64,000 bases of DNA, taken from the NCBI RefSeq assembly GCF_004634245.1, contig NZ_SJTF01000003.1, positions 1-64,000 of the forward strand, in the 5' to 3' direction. How positions within the stretch are numbered: position 1 is the stretch's first letter; each line of letters starts with the position of its first letter. Made by a program: the position numbers and the translations under genes. Shown piece after piece: positions 52,436-61,098 of this stretch. Origin of the DNA: Flavobacterium foetidum (GTDB lineage: Bacteria > Bacteroidota > Bacteroidia > Flavobacteriales > Flavobacteriaceae). The notes under the pieces were generated by a model. The model was not told where the DNA came from and searched no databases. It was given only the letters and a program-made list of their open reading frames with translations.

Positions 52436-52770
52436 AAAATTCTTTTAGTTGGTTGGCTGTTAATTCTTACTTTTAAAAATAGGATTAACAAATATGAACT
52501 AAAAAAAGTCAAAAAAAAAGACAATCCGATTTTACAAATCGGCTGTCTTTTTTTAAAGATGCTAAGGTACGAAGCTTCTAAGTTGCTAAGTTTTAGAAAA
52601 AACTAATAAATCTTACTTCGTGATAAAAAAGTGTAGTATTGTCCTTAAATTAAAATGAAAAAGCCGGACATTATCCGGCTTAAATATTTTTTAAAAAAAA
52701 CTGATAAAATTTCAGAATCTAAGAAAAACCTTAGTCCTAAGAAACTTAGCACCTTAGAAGCTTAAAAAAA
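52436..52770. other. Gap between DUF5723 gene and prfA: hairpins and simple repeats
   Basis: Contains an interrupted inverted repeat at 52514-52554 (aaaagacaa-tccgattt / aaatcggctgtctttt), simple repeats of the gaagcttctaagttgctaag type near 52570-52592 and 52740-52766, and the prfA terminator at 52661-52681. No gene. Confidence 0.7.
52661..52681 (-). terminator. Terminator of prfA
   Basis: Stem aagccgga / tccggctt. On the minus strand it is followed by a T-rich run. Confidence 0.72.
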
Positions 52771-53847
52771 TTAGTAAACCTCCGAAGCTTCCTTCAATTT
52801 CTCCATATTATTTACCAGCTGCAGTTCGGCAACGATTTTCTGGATATCACCGTTCATGATGTTTCCTAAATCGTAAAGCGTAAGACCGATTCTGTGATCC
52901 GTCACACGACCTTGTGCGTAGTTGTAGGTACGAATTTTAGCCGAACGGTCTCCAGAACTTACCTGAGAACTACGTTTTTTAGCATCTTCCTCTTGCTTTT
53001 TGGCCAATTCCATTTCGTATAAACGAGAACGTAAAACCGTCAAAGCCTTATCTTTATTTTTGTGTTGCGATTTCTCGTCCTGACACTGCGCCACCAATCC
53101 GGTTGGAATGTGCGTTAAACGTACAGCCGATTTCGTAGTATTTACCGACTGTCCTCCAGGTCCAGACGAACAGAAGAAATCGACCCGAACGTCGTTCATA
53201 TCTACCTGAACATCAAACTCCTCAGCTTCTGGCAAAACCATAACCGTTGCAGCCGATGTATGCACACGCCCTTGCGTTTCGGTTTGTGGCACACGCTGTA
53301 CACGGTGTACGCCCGCTTCAAACTTCAAAGTTCCGTACACATCTTCTCCTGTCACTTCAAAAATAATCTCTTTAAAACCACCAGAAGTACCCTCGTTCAT
53401 ATCTACAACAGATGTTCTCCAGCCCATTGTTTCGCAGTATTTCGTGTACATTCTAAACAAGTCTCCAGCAAAAATACTCGCTTCATCTCCACCCGTTCCG
53501 GCACGGATTTCGACCATAACGTTTTTCGCATCTTCAGGGTCTTTCGGAATCAGCATAAATTTGATTTCCTCCTCAAGCTCCGGCAAACGCTCCTTTGCTT
53601 CATCCAGCTGCATTTTGGCCATTTCCACCATTTCGGCATCGCTACCGTCTGCAATGATTTCGTTAGCCTCCTCGATATTTGCCAAAACTATAATGTATTC
53701 TTCTCTCTTTTCAACCAGCGCTTTTATGCCTTTATATTCCTGATTAAGCTGTTTATAACGTTTTTGATCAGAAATAACATCCGGCTGGATGATCAAATCC
53801 GAAATCTCATCAAAACGCTGCTTTACATATTGAAGTCTATCTAACAT
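52771..53847 (-). CDS. prfA: Peptide chain release factor 1
   Basis: Recognises UAA/UAG and triggers peptide release on the ribosome. 358 aa is normal. The catalytic GGQ lies in [12 protein letters not shown] (about 230-241). The recognition loop is [22 protein letters not shown]-like: the tripeptide is P-Q-T instead of the P-A/V-T of many RF1 proteins, a mild variation. No frameshift is present (that is a feature of prfB). Confidence 0.96.
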   Translation of the reverse strand: MLDRLQYVKQRFDEISDLIIQPDVISDQKRYKQLNQEYKGIKALVEKREEYIIVLANIEEANEIIADGSDAEMVEMAKMQLDEAKERLPELEEEIKFMLIPKDPEDAKNVMVEIRAGTGGDEASIFAGDLFRMYTKYCETMGWRTSVVDMNEGTSGGFKEIIFEVTGEDVYGTLKFEAGVHRVQRVPQTETQGRVHTSAATVMVLPEAEEFDVQVDMNDVRVDFFCSSGPGGQSVNTTKSAVRLTHIPTGLVAQCQDEKSQHKNKDKALTVLRSRLYEMELAKKQEEDAKKRSSQVSSGDRSAKIRTYNYAQGRVTDHRIGLTLYDLGNIMNGDIQKIVAELQLVNNMEKLKEASEVY

Positions 53848-53962
53848 TTTCTAATTCCTTTTATTGGACGGCAAAATTACAAAATTTTTGTGGAAAATTC
53901 TAGTGGTTATTTTTTGAGGGATTTCAGTTGACTATTTAGTGGAATTATGTTGGTTTTTAGGA

Positions 53963-54066
53963 GCAAGTTCCTGCTATCCGCTATATCTTTTTAGGCAGAA
54001 GGTTTACGGTTTAATAAGCTCTTTTTCGTTTGCCTAAAAAGGATGCCGCTGCTATCAGGGCTAGGG
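53963..54066. repeat. Flavobacterial-style inverted repeat element ('cctgctatccgct ... gctatcagggctagg')
   Basis: gagcaagttcctgctatccg opens the element. Internal perfect arms tttttaggca (53988-53997) and tgcctaaaaa (about 54031-54040) form a hairpin, and gccgctgctatcagggctag closes it. It is non-coding, about 100 bp, and its ends look like a dispersed repeat. Only one copy is in the window. Confidence 0.6.
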
Positions 54067-54124
54067 TTTTGGTTTTTAAAATAACGATTATGGTTTTCCG
54101 TAATGTTTTTAGATTTTAAGTCCT

Positions 54125-54132
54125 TAGTTTTG
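54125..54132 (+). promoter_or_regulatory. -7 box of the gene at 54168
   Basis: TAGTTTTG fits TAnnTTTG, 35 bases before the start. Confidence 0.45.
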
Positions 54133-54167
54133 AAAACCATACTCAACTAACAACCATAAATTTTAAA

Positions 54168-54704
54168 ATGAAAAAGCTATTCACATTCTTGCTTATTTTT
54201 ATAATTACCCAAAATTATTCTCAAAATAAGAATTCTGAAGCCCGACAGTTTATCGAGAATGCAGAAATCATGCAAATAAATAAGGATTGGAATATAAAAG
54301 CCGAATTTACTACTGGATTGAAAGAAGTGTTAGTTTTCTTTCCTGTTGAAGCAATTGATTTAAAATCACACAATAAAATAAAGGCATTGCAAGTAGAAAT
54401 GGCATTAACCGACAATTATTTTAAATCTTCTTGGATTGATTTAAATGAAGTTGAAGAATTTGTTTTATTTCTTGAACAGTACGTTATTCCAAATCTAAAA
54501 GATAAAACCGAAAAGAATCAATCAACCACATATATATTTAATTCCAAAGAAATAACATTTAGCTTTTATATTCAAAATACCTCTAGAAGAATATCAATAT
54601 ATCTTAAAGATAATGGTTTGACCGATTATAGACGCTATTTCTGGACAGAATCTCAAGTAAATAAAATTCCTGAATTGCTTGCAATGTTGAAGAAGATTAA
54701 ATAA
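54168..54704 (+). CDS. Exported hypothetical protein
   Basis: A 178-aa protein with a signal peptide (about 1-18, TQNYSQ). The soluble remainder is an alpha/beta domain with segments NNNVEEFVLFLEQYVIPNL-like (about 103-118) and FNSKEITFSFYIQN (about 128-141). It is not recognised. It precedes the DUF262 gene by about 150 bases on the same strand, but there is no evidence of a functional link. Confidence 0.65.
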   Translation: MKKLFTFLLIFIITQNYSQNKNSEARQFIENAEIMQINKDWNIKAEFTTGLKEVLVFFPVEAIDLKSHNKIKALQVEMALTDNYFKSSWIDLNEVEEFVLFLEQYVIPNLKDKTEKNQSTTYIFNSKEITFSFYIQNTSRRISIYLKDNGLTDYRRYFWTESQVNKIPELLAMLKKIK

Positions 54705-54856
54705 GTTTCAACTACATAAACTTTGCTTTACTTTTTTTAACAAATCAGGGGGTTTTTACTCAGAAGTTTGTTTAAATAAAATACGATTTTTGTTTCTTTT
54801 TATCGTCGCAATAAACATTATTATAACAACCATTACAATGCATACACAAGAAATTT

Positions 54857-56701
54857 ATGGAGAAAAAAACTTTATCAAATATTCTGGAAGGAAAGATTTT
54901 TCAAATACCTGATTACCAAAGAGGATATGCTTGGGAGATAAAACAATGGAAAGATTTTGTTCAAGATATTGATGCCTTAATCGATGACAAGATTATTAAC
55001 CACTACACAGGAACTATTGTTATCTACCAGCCTATTTTCAAACCAACTGAAAATTATGGTACAAAAAAACTTGAAATAGTAGACATAGTTGACGGACAGC
55101 AAAGATTAACAACTTGCAGCATATACTTATCAATTATTCTAAAAGAACTTATTAAAATATCTGCTGATTTTAATTCTGAAGTTCCTATTTATCTTTTTTC
55201 CGGAAGCAAATGTAAACTAAACTTAAATAATGATACAGCTGATTTCTACTATGATTTAATATCAAAAGGAGTTAGCAATTTGGAACCAAATTCTATTCAT
55301 CAACAAAGAGTTTACGATGCATATTCTTTTTTGAAAAGACACATTGAAGAACAGCTGGAATTAAGAGCAGAAAAAGGTGAAAATTATTTAAGAGATTTAT
55401 TTGATGCTATTATTCGTAAATTAAACTTTTCGTTTTATCCTATCGAAGTAGAAAGTGAAATAGGAATGACCTTTGAGCTTATGAATTCTAGAGGAAAAGA
55501 TTTATCCTCAATGGAACTACTCAAAAATTATCTTATGTATTGGGTATATAGAAACATTCCAGATGCTTCAGAAAAAGAAGACTATACTAAATTAATAAAT
55601 AAAACCTGGAAAGAAGTTTATGTAAATATAGCAAAATGTAGTGGTAGTGAAAGCCAGTGTTTACGCATCGCATGGACATTATTTGTAAGCTATACTCCAA
55701 AAAACTGGGAAGGCTACAGCGGTTTTAAAACTGATGACGTAATTCCTTTACGAAATTTTTCAATTAAGAGTAAAAATGAAGTAAAAGACTTTCTTTTAAA
55801 ATTTTTAAATGGTCTTGCATTAATCTCAAAACATTATTCAGCAATTATTAAACCTATCAATATTCCTCTTAAAGAAAGTGAATTCAATCTGCTTACCAAA
55901 ATTAAGAATGCAGGAAATATTGCAAACTATCTTCCTTTGTTGGTGGCTGCCAGAATCAAATATGAAAATGGTGAAGTACAAAATACCGATTATATTGATT
56001 TCTTAAAATCAATAGAAATCTTTTCTTACAGAGTTTTTCTTTGGGAAGGAAAACGAAGCAATGCCGCTTTATCAAAATTCTACCGATGGTCTGATGACGT
56101 ATTTCATTCTAAGCATTCTCTAAAATCAGTTACAGACTGGATTTATGGAACAATTAACTGGTATTCTCCCGAAAATGATTTCAGAAAATCTTTAACAGAT
56201 CATTTTTTTACATGGTATCATCACAGAAGATTATTGAAATACACTCTTTTTGAGTATGAGCTCTTTTTACTACAAGGCAAAAATCCGCCAAAATTAAATT
56301 GGGAAGATTTGACAGACTCAACAATCGAACATATTCTACCACAAAATCCTGATCCAAATTCAAACTGGCTTATCAAATGGACCAAAGAAGAAAGAGAAAA
56401 GTTTACTCATGACCTATCTAACCTAGTACTTACTAAAGATAATTCACGCTATAGTAACTTTGAATTTGAAAGAAAAAAAGGAATAGCAGGCACTGGCTTT
56501 TCTTATTCAAATTCAGACATAAGACAAGAAAGAAAAATAGCTGAATATGATGAGTGGGTTGCTGAAAGCTGCAACAAAAGGCGTGACGAATTAACAAACT
56601 GGATAATTCAAAATTGGGGAATTGAAAGACATTATCAACAACCAGTAATTGAAATTATAGTAGAAGAGGAAGAAGAACCAATATTTAGCGATATTGATTA
56701 A
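54857..56701 (+). CDS. DUF262/DUF1524 (GmrSD-like) protein, possible type IV restriction/defence nuclease
   Basis: A 614-aa protein with the GmrSD fusion layout. The DUF262 N-terminal domain has PDYQRGYAWEIKQWKDFVQDI (about 17-37) and DIVDGQQRLTT (about 77-87), related to ParB-like nucleotidase folds. The C-terminal DUF1524 domain carries the HNH-type motif with Glu491-His492 in EHILPQNPDPNSNW and a later SNLVLTKDNSRYSN. Homologous GmrSD and BrxU proteins cut modified phage DNA. By family, a modification-dependent anti-phage nuclease is plausible. The acidic C-terminal tail is low-complexity. It heads an accessory stretch of orphan genes. Confidence 0.85.
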   Translation: MEKKTLSNILEGKIFQIPDYQRGYAWEIKQWKDFVQDIDALIDDKIINHYTGTIVIYQPIFKPTENYGTKKLEIVDIVDGQQRLTTCSIYLSIILKELIKISADFNSEVPIYLFSGSKCKLNLNNDTADFYYDLISKGVSNLEPNSIHQQRVYDAYSFLKRHIEEQLELRAEKGENYLRDLFDAIIRKLNFSFYPIEVESEIGMTFELMNSRGKDLSSMELLKNYLMYWVYRNIPDASEKEDYTKLINKTWKEVYVNIAKCSGSESQCLRIAWTLFVSYTPKNWEGYSGFKTDDVIPLRNFSIKSKNEVKDFLLKFLNGLALISKHYSAIIKPINIPLKESEFNLLTKIKNAGNIANYLPLLVAARIKYENGEVQNTDYIDFLKSIEIFSYRVFLWEGKRSNAALSKFYRWSDDVFHSKHSLKSVTDWIYGTINWYSPENDFRKSLTDHFFTWYHHRRLLKYTLFEYELFLLQGKNPPKLNWEDLTDSTIEHILPQNPDPNSNWLIKWTKEEREKFTHDLSNLVLTKDNSRYSNFEFERKKGIAGTGFSYSNSDIRQERKIAEYDEWVAESCNKRRDELTNWIIQNWGIERHYQQPVIEIIVEEEEEPIFSDID

Positions 56702-56703
56702 AT

Positions 56704-56799
56704 CCCCGCTCCCGCACGAATCCTTTCGTGTGCGGTTTGCATTTAATTAAACAACAAAAAAGCTTACCACACGAAAGGATTCGTGAGGTAGCGGAGGGA
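56704..56799. repeat. GC-rich inverted repeat after the DUF262 gene
   Basis: The left arm (about 56704-56736, ccccgctcccgcacgaatcc...) and right arm (about 56769-56799, ...cgaaaggattcgtgaggtagcg) share a perfect cgaatcctttcgtg / cacgaaaggattcg core with a spacer of about 35 bases. It is much richer in G+C than its surroundings. Short relics ctcccgctccacgaag and atccccgcccccagctcccc lie near 57643 and 57673. Confidence 0.75.
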
Positions 56800-56831
56800 T
56801 ATCGATGTAGCAATAGCAAAAATTACACAAA

Positions 56832-57341
56832 ATGAATTTTAATGAAATTTTACATTTTAAAATTGGGCGTTGGCAGACTAAAAATCATTCAGACAATAAA
56901 CATGAAGATGATTTTCATAAACCTGACGGAGTAAAACAACAAATTTTAAATCAAGTTGGAAAAAGAAACTATGAACATAAAGTTGGTACTAATCCAGACA
57001 TCCAAATCGATAAAAAAGGTAAAATTGTTCTTGTTGGATCAAGAAAAGGAAAATATAAATATGCAAAGCCATTTATTACTGAAATAAGAGCAGATGATTT
57101 TTTCATCTTAAGATTTGTTCCTGATTCGGAAAAACAATTTTTAGACATTTATCTGTATTCAAATGAAAGCGAATCAGAAAAGAAAAAATCAGAAAAAGAG
57201 GAAATACAAGATTTATTTGAAACCAATGAGTTTGTGATTTTACCAAATGATGAAAATTTAATTTTGCAGTTTCTTGAATATGCATATGATAGACAGCAAA
57301 CATTTGAAAATGAGGTAAATATATTAATAATAATAAATTGA
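56832..57341 (+). CDS. Hypothetical protein, possible detached toxin-like domain
   Basis: A 169-aa charged soluble protein. NPDIQIDKKGKIVLVGSRKG (about 56-75) resembles the beta-hairpin seen at the C-terminal toxin domains of some polymorphic toxins, in which 'NPDI.ID..GNI.L' is a frequent pattern. The likeness is weak and the catalytic residues are not clear. A second part has low-complexity SESEKKKSEKEE (about 112-124) and ends hydrophobic. No secretion signal is present. The gene is orphaned among other small proteins. Confidence 0.55.
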   Translation: MNFNEILHFKIGRWQTKNHSDNKHEDDFHKPDGVKQQILNQVGKRNYEHKVGTNPDIQIDKKGKIVLVGSRKGKYKYAKPFITEIRADDFFILRFVPDSEKQFLDIYLYSNESESEKKKSEKEEIQDLFETNEFVILPNDENLILQFLEYAYDRQQTFENEVNILIIIN

Positions 57342-57389
57342 AACGTACAATACATTTAAAATAATATCCTGAAAATTAAATATAAATTT

Positions 57390-57635
57390 ATGAATTCAAT
57401 ATACAAAGCCATTGAAGAAGATAACGAATTTGAAGTGGCAAAAGCATGGTTAAACGAAAATGGAACTTTTAAGAATTGGAAAATAGAGAAAAGAAATAGT
57501 AAATCTCTGAATTCTACAATCATCGAAATGACTAACAAAATTACATTTCAAAAAAAAGGCAGTATTGAAATTAAAACAGATGAGGGTGATGATCTCAAAC
57601 AAATAACTATCAATATTTACAGAGCTGAACTTTAA
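57390..57635 (+). CDS. Hypothetical small protein
   Basis: An 81-aa soluble protein, not recognised. Strands and helices alternate (EEDNEFEVAKAWLNENGTFKNW, SIEIKTDEGDDLKQITINIY). It follows the previous gene by 48 bases. The pairing with a possible toxin-like gene leaves immunity or antitoxin roles open, but there is no direct support. Confidence 0.5.
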   Translation: MNSIYKAIEEDNEFEVAKAWLNENGTFKNWKIEKRNSKSLNSTIIEMTNKITFQKKGSIEIKTDEGDDLKQITINIYRAEL

Positions 57636-57713
57636 AAAAAAATGCTCCCGCTCCACGAAGAGTACTAAAAAAATCCCCGCCCCCAGCTCCCCAAAGTCTT
57701 CAACCGAAAAGCT

Positions 57714-57743
57714 ACGCAAATGTCTCTGACTTTGCGTTTTTTT
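57714..57743 (+). terminator. Terminator-like hairpin
   Basis: Stem acgcaaa / tttgcgt with a 10-base loop and T-run, behind the small orphan genes. A further short palindrome, cccgaaagctttcggg, lies at 57900-57915. Confidence 0.65.
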
Positions 57744-57984
57744 ATAATTCTTAAAAAAACACTAACAAAACAAAAATCTCCCGACTTTTTACTTACTGTT
57801 CTAAAAATAATTAATACAAGACATTCCTAAAATAAAGTCAGAGACTTTGAGACGTTTCTGTTTTCAAATTAATCACAAAGAAAATGGCGCAAAGTCAGTC
57901 CCGAAAGCTTTCGGGATTGCGCAACATCGATGTTTAAAACTTACACTAAATATCTTATATTTGATAAAACTAAATCTATCTAAA

Positions 57985-58338
57985 ATGAATAAACTACTTA
58001 AGCTAAACCTTATTGGCGTAATTTTATTTCTTACTTCTTGTACTACCATGTCTCCACTTCAAGTACACAATTCGCTTCCTACTTTAACAAAATCAAAATA
58101 CATAACGCAATCAGAAATAGAGACAAGTAATTGCAAATATTTAACAAAAGGCAGAAGTTTTGTCGCTCCTATCGGAATGACAGCTAAAAACGATTTGACA
58201 AATGCTGCCAAAGGAATAGATGAATGGGTTCAAATTGATGGAGGAAATGCTTATATTTTAAAAAGCTTTAATTGGGTTAATATTGATAAAGATACAAATC
58301 AGCTTCATGTAGATTTTGATACTTTAATTTGTGAATAA
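57985..58338 (+). CDS. Hypothetical lipoprotein
   Basis: A 117-aa protein from the ATG at 57985: lipoprotein signal with lipobox LFLTSCTTMS (Cys19) and a small beta domain. A second Cys is in SNCKYLTKG and a third near the end (DTLICE). The in-frame sequence upstream of 57985 overlaps repeat-like DNA and is not used. Not recognised; similar short lipoproteins are common in flavobacteria. Confidence 0.68.
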   Translation: MNKLLKLNLIGVILFLTSCTTMSPLQVHNSLPTLTKSKYITQSEIETSNCKYLTKGRSFVAPIGMTAKNDLTNAAKGIDEWVQIDGGNAYILKSFNWVNIDKDTNQLHVDFDTLICE

Positions 58339-58398
58339 TTTACACTAGAAAGATAAAACTGAAGAAAAGATTCTGCTGCCTGTTATACAAAAGTCAAA

Positions 58399-58518
58399 AT
58401 GTTAAATGACGAAGAATTTAAACTTTGTCAAGAAGCATTTGTGCATGCAGTTTTTTTTCTAAACTTAAACCAGGAAATTTTGTCTCTTCATCATAAAAAA
58501 TCGAAATTAAGTAAATAA
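58399..58518 (+). CDS. Possible 39-aa ORF, perhaps a gene remnant
   Basis: MLNDEEFKLCQEAFVHAVFF... to ...KSKLSK. The opening looks like a real soluble helix, but the frame ends soon in a Lys-rich tail. It may be the start of a truncated gene. Weak. Confidence 0.2.
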   Translation: MLNDEEFKLCQEAFVHAVFFLNLNQEILSLHHKKSKLSK

Positions 58519-58554
58519 AAAAAGGCTATTTTACAATGCGGCCTCTTATATAAA

Positions 58555-59052
58555 CTAAAAATTTTCAATAGTTTTTATGGGTATAAACATTTTTCCTGTA
58601 CCGGGCAACAGTATAAATCCGTATTGCTCATAAAATGTGACTGCGTTACTGTCAATTGGATCTACAATTACTGCCAAAACACCTAAAGACCTAGAAATGT
58701 CAACACATTTTTTTAATGCATCCATCAGTAATATTGCTCCATAGCCTTTTCCCTTTATTTCTTTGTCAACCGCTAATCTACCCAATAAAATAGTTGGTAG
58801 ATTTTGATAAGATGGAGGCATTCTTTTTACTAACTCTAAAGGAAAATCTTGCGTATTTACTGAATTTCCAGATAATGTATAATAGCCTACTATTTTTTTA
58901 TTTTCAGAATCGACTAGAACGTAACAAACAGATAAATCTCGGTTCCTATCTTGTTTAGCTTGTTTTTGAATATAATTGTTTAAAACTGTATTTTCACAAT
59001 CAAAGCCACTTTTTTTATGGTCTTTACTTAATTTCTCTATTATCAAACTCAT
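58555..59052 (-). CDS. GNAT-family acetyltransferase, TacT/AtaT-like toxin
   Basis: A 165-aa acetyltransferase with the pattern of GNAT toxins that acetylate charged aminoacyl-tRNA. FDCENTVLNNYIQKQAKQDRNRD (about 18-40) is the typical TacT opening. The acetyl-CoA pyrophosphate loop is IKGKGYGA (about 99-106), and FYEQYGF closes the domain. It overlaps the 3' end of the DUF1778 antitoxin gene by 29 bases, the usual antitoxin-first arrangement. The toxic activity is assigned by family and context. Confidence 0.87.
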   Translation of the reverse strand: MSLIIEKLSKDHKKSGFDCENTVLNNYIQKQAKQDRNRDLSVCYVLVDSENKKIVGYYTLSGNSVNTQDFPLELVKRMPPSYQNLPTILLGRLAVDKEIKGKGYGAILLMDALKKCVDISRSLGVLAVIVDPIDSNAVTFYEQYGFILLPGTGKMFIPIKTIENF

Positions 59053-59329
59053 CGCCTTCCAAAAAATTTTTATATTTTAATTGAGCTTCCTTAAGCTTCT
59101 CATTTGGACTTGGCGGATTCAAAATTGACTCTAAGAAAATCTTCTTGTCTTCTATCGTACTGACTACTAGATTATTTTCAGTAATAATCTTTGCAGCTTC
59201 GGCATTGATGCAAAAAACAACAAACTCAGACAAGTTTTTAAAGCCGCGCAATTCAGATGCGTACTTAATTAACTCTTTTTGTTCTTTGCTAATTCGAACA
59301 TCAATCCTATCGTTAATTAATGTATTCAT
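59024..59329 (-). CDS. DUF1778 antitoxin (ribbon-helix-helix), TacA-like
   Basis: A 101-aa protein. The N-terminal ribbon-helix-helix (DRIDVRISKEQKELIKYASELRGFKNLSEF, about 7-36) should bind the operon promoter as a dimer. The C-terminal acidic/polar part (EDKKIFLESILNPPSPNEKL, LEGDEFDNRE) is the expected toxin-binding tail. DUF1778 proteins are the partners of GNAT toxins. The pair is probably autoregulated. Direction and overlap with the acetyltransferase gene support translational coupling. Confidence 0.87.
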   Translation of the reverse strand: MNTLINDRIDVRISKEQKELIKYASELRGFKNLSEFVVFCINAEAAKIITENNLVVSTIEDKKIFLESILNPPSPNEKLKEAQLKYKNFLEGDEFDNREIK

Positions 59330-59502
59330 AAGTAAAAATATTAAATGTCTAAATTACAAATGTACGTTATTTTTACGTACAAATCAGTATTTGGTTAAAT
59401 TTTAACTTAATTGAATCTTCAAAAGTAGAATGATAATTTATTTGTTTAGATTTGAATAGAGAAATAACGTAAGGAAATGATTAGTATTTATAAGATTCAT
59501 AA

Positions 59503-59961
59503 ATGAGACTAAAACCTTTTTATATTTTCTCCAGTTTTATAATCATCTTTATCGCAAACTGCTTTTTGTTGATGTTGCGATATAAGGCATTTGCTCAAAA
59601 TGCAACATATATTTCCTATAGGGATAAGAGTATAGAAAAGCAACTGGGCTATAATTTAGAAGATTATGTAAAAACAAAATCGATGCTTAGATTACAGCTC
59701 AACGGCAACGCTAGACATGATGACAGCGTTTTAAATGATTTTCAGCTTGAAATTCAAAAAATAAAAAAAATCCAAAATCCGAACAAGGGAATCCATTTAA
59801 AATTCGGCAAAAAAACAGCTTTTGAAAATGTGATTCGTTCTTTTCAGATTTGCAAAATAGAGGATTGCGCAACATACGCACCTGATGGATATGATTTTTG
59901 GGTTTTCCCATATCATAAAAAAATTAAACTTAAAGAAAGTATTTCTTGTGGCAAATTTTGA
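59503..59961 (+). CDS. Hypothetical membrane-anchored protein
   Basis: A 152-aa protein with one N-terminal membrane segment (about 7-27, IFSSFIIIFIANCFLLMLRY) and a soluble domain. A Cys pair (QICKIEDCATYAPDGYDF, about 116-133) and a final Cys lie outside the membrane. The end overlaps or abuts the DUF3592-like gene. Not recognised. Confidence 0.6.
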   Translation: MRLKPFYIFSSFIIIFIANCFLLMLRYKAFAQNATYISYRDKSIEKQLGYNLEDYVKTKSMLRLQLNGNARHDDSVLNDFQLEIQKIKKIQNPNKGIHLKFGKKTAFENVIRSFQICKIEDCATYAPDGYDFWVFPYHKKIKLKESISCGKF

Positions 59962-60428
59962 TAAAAAATACGGAATCATAATAGTTGTGATTTTTGTAGT
60001 CTGCATGATTTTTAAACCTGTACTCTGTTTCCTGATTCTAGGAATATTTGCATTGGCTTACGCAACGTTTTATATCGTATTCTTATATAAAATCAACAAA
60101 AACGGAATCGAAACAACAGGAACAATTGTATCTTACGAAGCAGACAGCGAAGGCTATAAATCTCCTGTTTGTTGAGTTTCTGCTTGCTGCGGGAACAATA
60201 ATTACACGAAAACCTTTTTTGCATACCTCTTCCGATTTAGATAAATTTAGATCTTATCGAGGAAATATAGATAAACCCATAAAAATAATTTACGATCCAG
60301 AGAACCCTGAAAAATTTATTTTAAAAGATAATTACAACGGCTGTGGTCTTATTTTTTTAATCATCATTGGTTTGATTTTTACGTATATTTCGATTGGAAA
60401 TCTGATGGGATATAATAATATATTCTAG
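59948..60428 (+). pseudogene. DUF3592-like membrane protein, interrupted by a one-base frameshift
   Basis: The first part (to 60175) encodes two membrane helices and KNGIETTGTIVSYEADSEGYKSPV, the opening of a DUF3592 domain. The rest continues one base shifted (to 60428): VEFLLAAGTIITRKPFLHTSS, then KPIKIIYDPENPEKFILKD and a final membrane helix. Removing a single T around 60168-60170 rejoins them as ...SPVVEF... The start is uncertain; a GTG at 59948 is possible. A real frameshift or a sequencing error are both possible. Confidence 0.68.
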
Positions 60429-60507
60429 AGGCTTCTGTCAATCAAAAATTTTTATCTTTAAACAATTATACAGTTGCAAAACCCTAAATCAAACTAATAT
60501 CCAAACA

Positions 60508-60954
60508 ATGCAGTCTAAACTAAAGATCTTGATAATTGTCTCGATAGCTCTTTTTGTTACTTATAAAATAGTTTCTTTTTTTTCAACTTTTCACTTTTAT
60601 GCCGCAGGAAGATATCCTTACGCAGAAACGTATTATCTAAAATATCCTGAAAATGAAGTCCTAATGGCGCTAGAAAAGCTACAGCTCAAAAATGCCGACT
60701 TAAAAGATAAATATTCAAAAGATTACTGGCACGACATTTCTTTTGATCTTAACGGCAAGAGAATTGAAGCATGGACAAGGCCTTTTGAAGAAACTACAGA
60801 TTTTGCGCTCGTTGCGGTTTACAAAGACAGAGAATCAGAATGGCAACTTGTTAATCAGGATTTAGGTCTTCTTGGGAACATCATGCTGAAAAGAGAATTT
60901 GAAAAAGAAGTAATAGAAAAACTTAAAATGGAATTAGCAAAACAACATCAGTGA
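60508..60954 (+). CDS. Hypothetical membrane-anchored protein
   Basis: A 148-aa protein with one N-terminal transmembrane segment (about 5-26) and an exported or periplasmic domain: YPENEVLMALEKLQLKNADL, WHDISFDLNGKRIEAWTRPF, FALVAVYKDRESEWQLVN. Such small tethered proteins are common in accessory clusters and have no assigned role. Not recognised. Confidence 0.6.
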   Translation: MQSKLKILIIVSIALFVTYKIVSFFSTFHFYAAGRYPYAETYYLKYPENEVLMALEKLQLKNADLKDKYSKDYWHDISFDLNGKRIEAWTRPFEETTDFALVAVYKDRESEWQLVNQDLGLLGNIMLKREFEKEVIEKLKMELAKQHQ

Positions 60955-61098
60955 TTCGTAAAGTAAAAACCCATCAAATGAAATTAATGAAACTAGTTTC
61001 TTTTTAGTTTCTTCTCAAGTCTATGTTTTTTTATATGTTGAATAAAAAATAATCAATTAAACCCAACGGGCATTATTATCATTCTAGAAAACTAACCT

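Noticed and set aside
53260-53844. A 194-codon plus-strand ORF opposite prfA
   Set aside because: This is an antisense shadow of prfA. prfA has all its catalytic motifs in the other direction.
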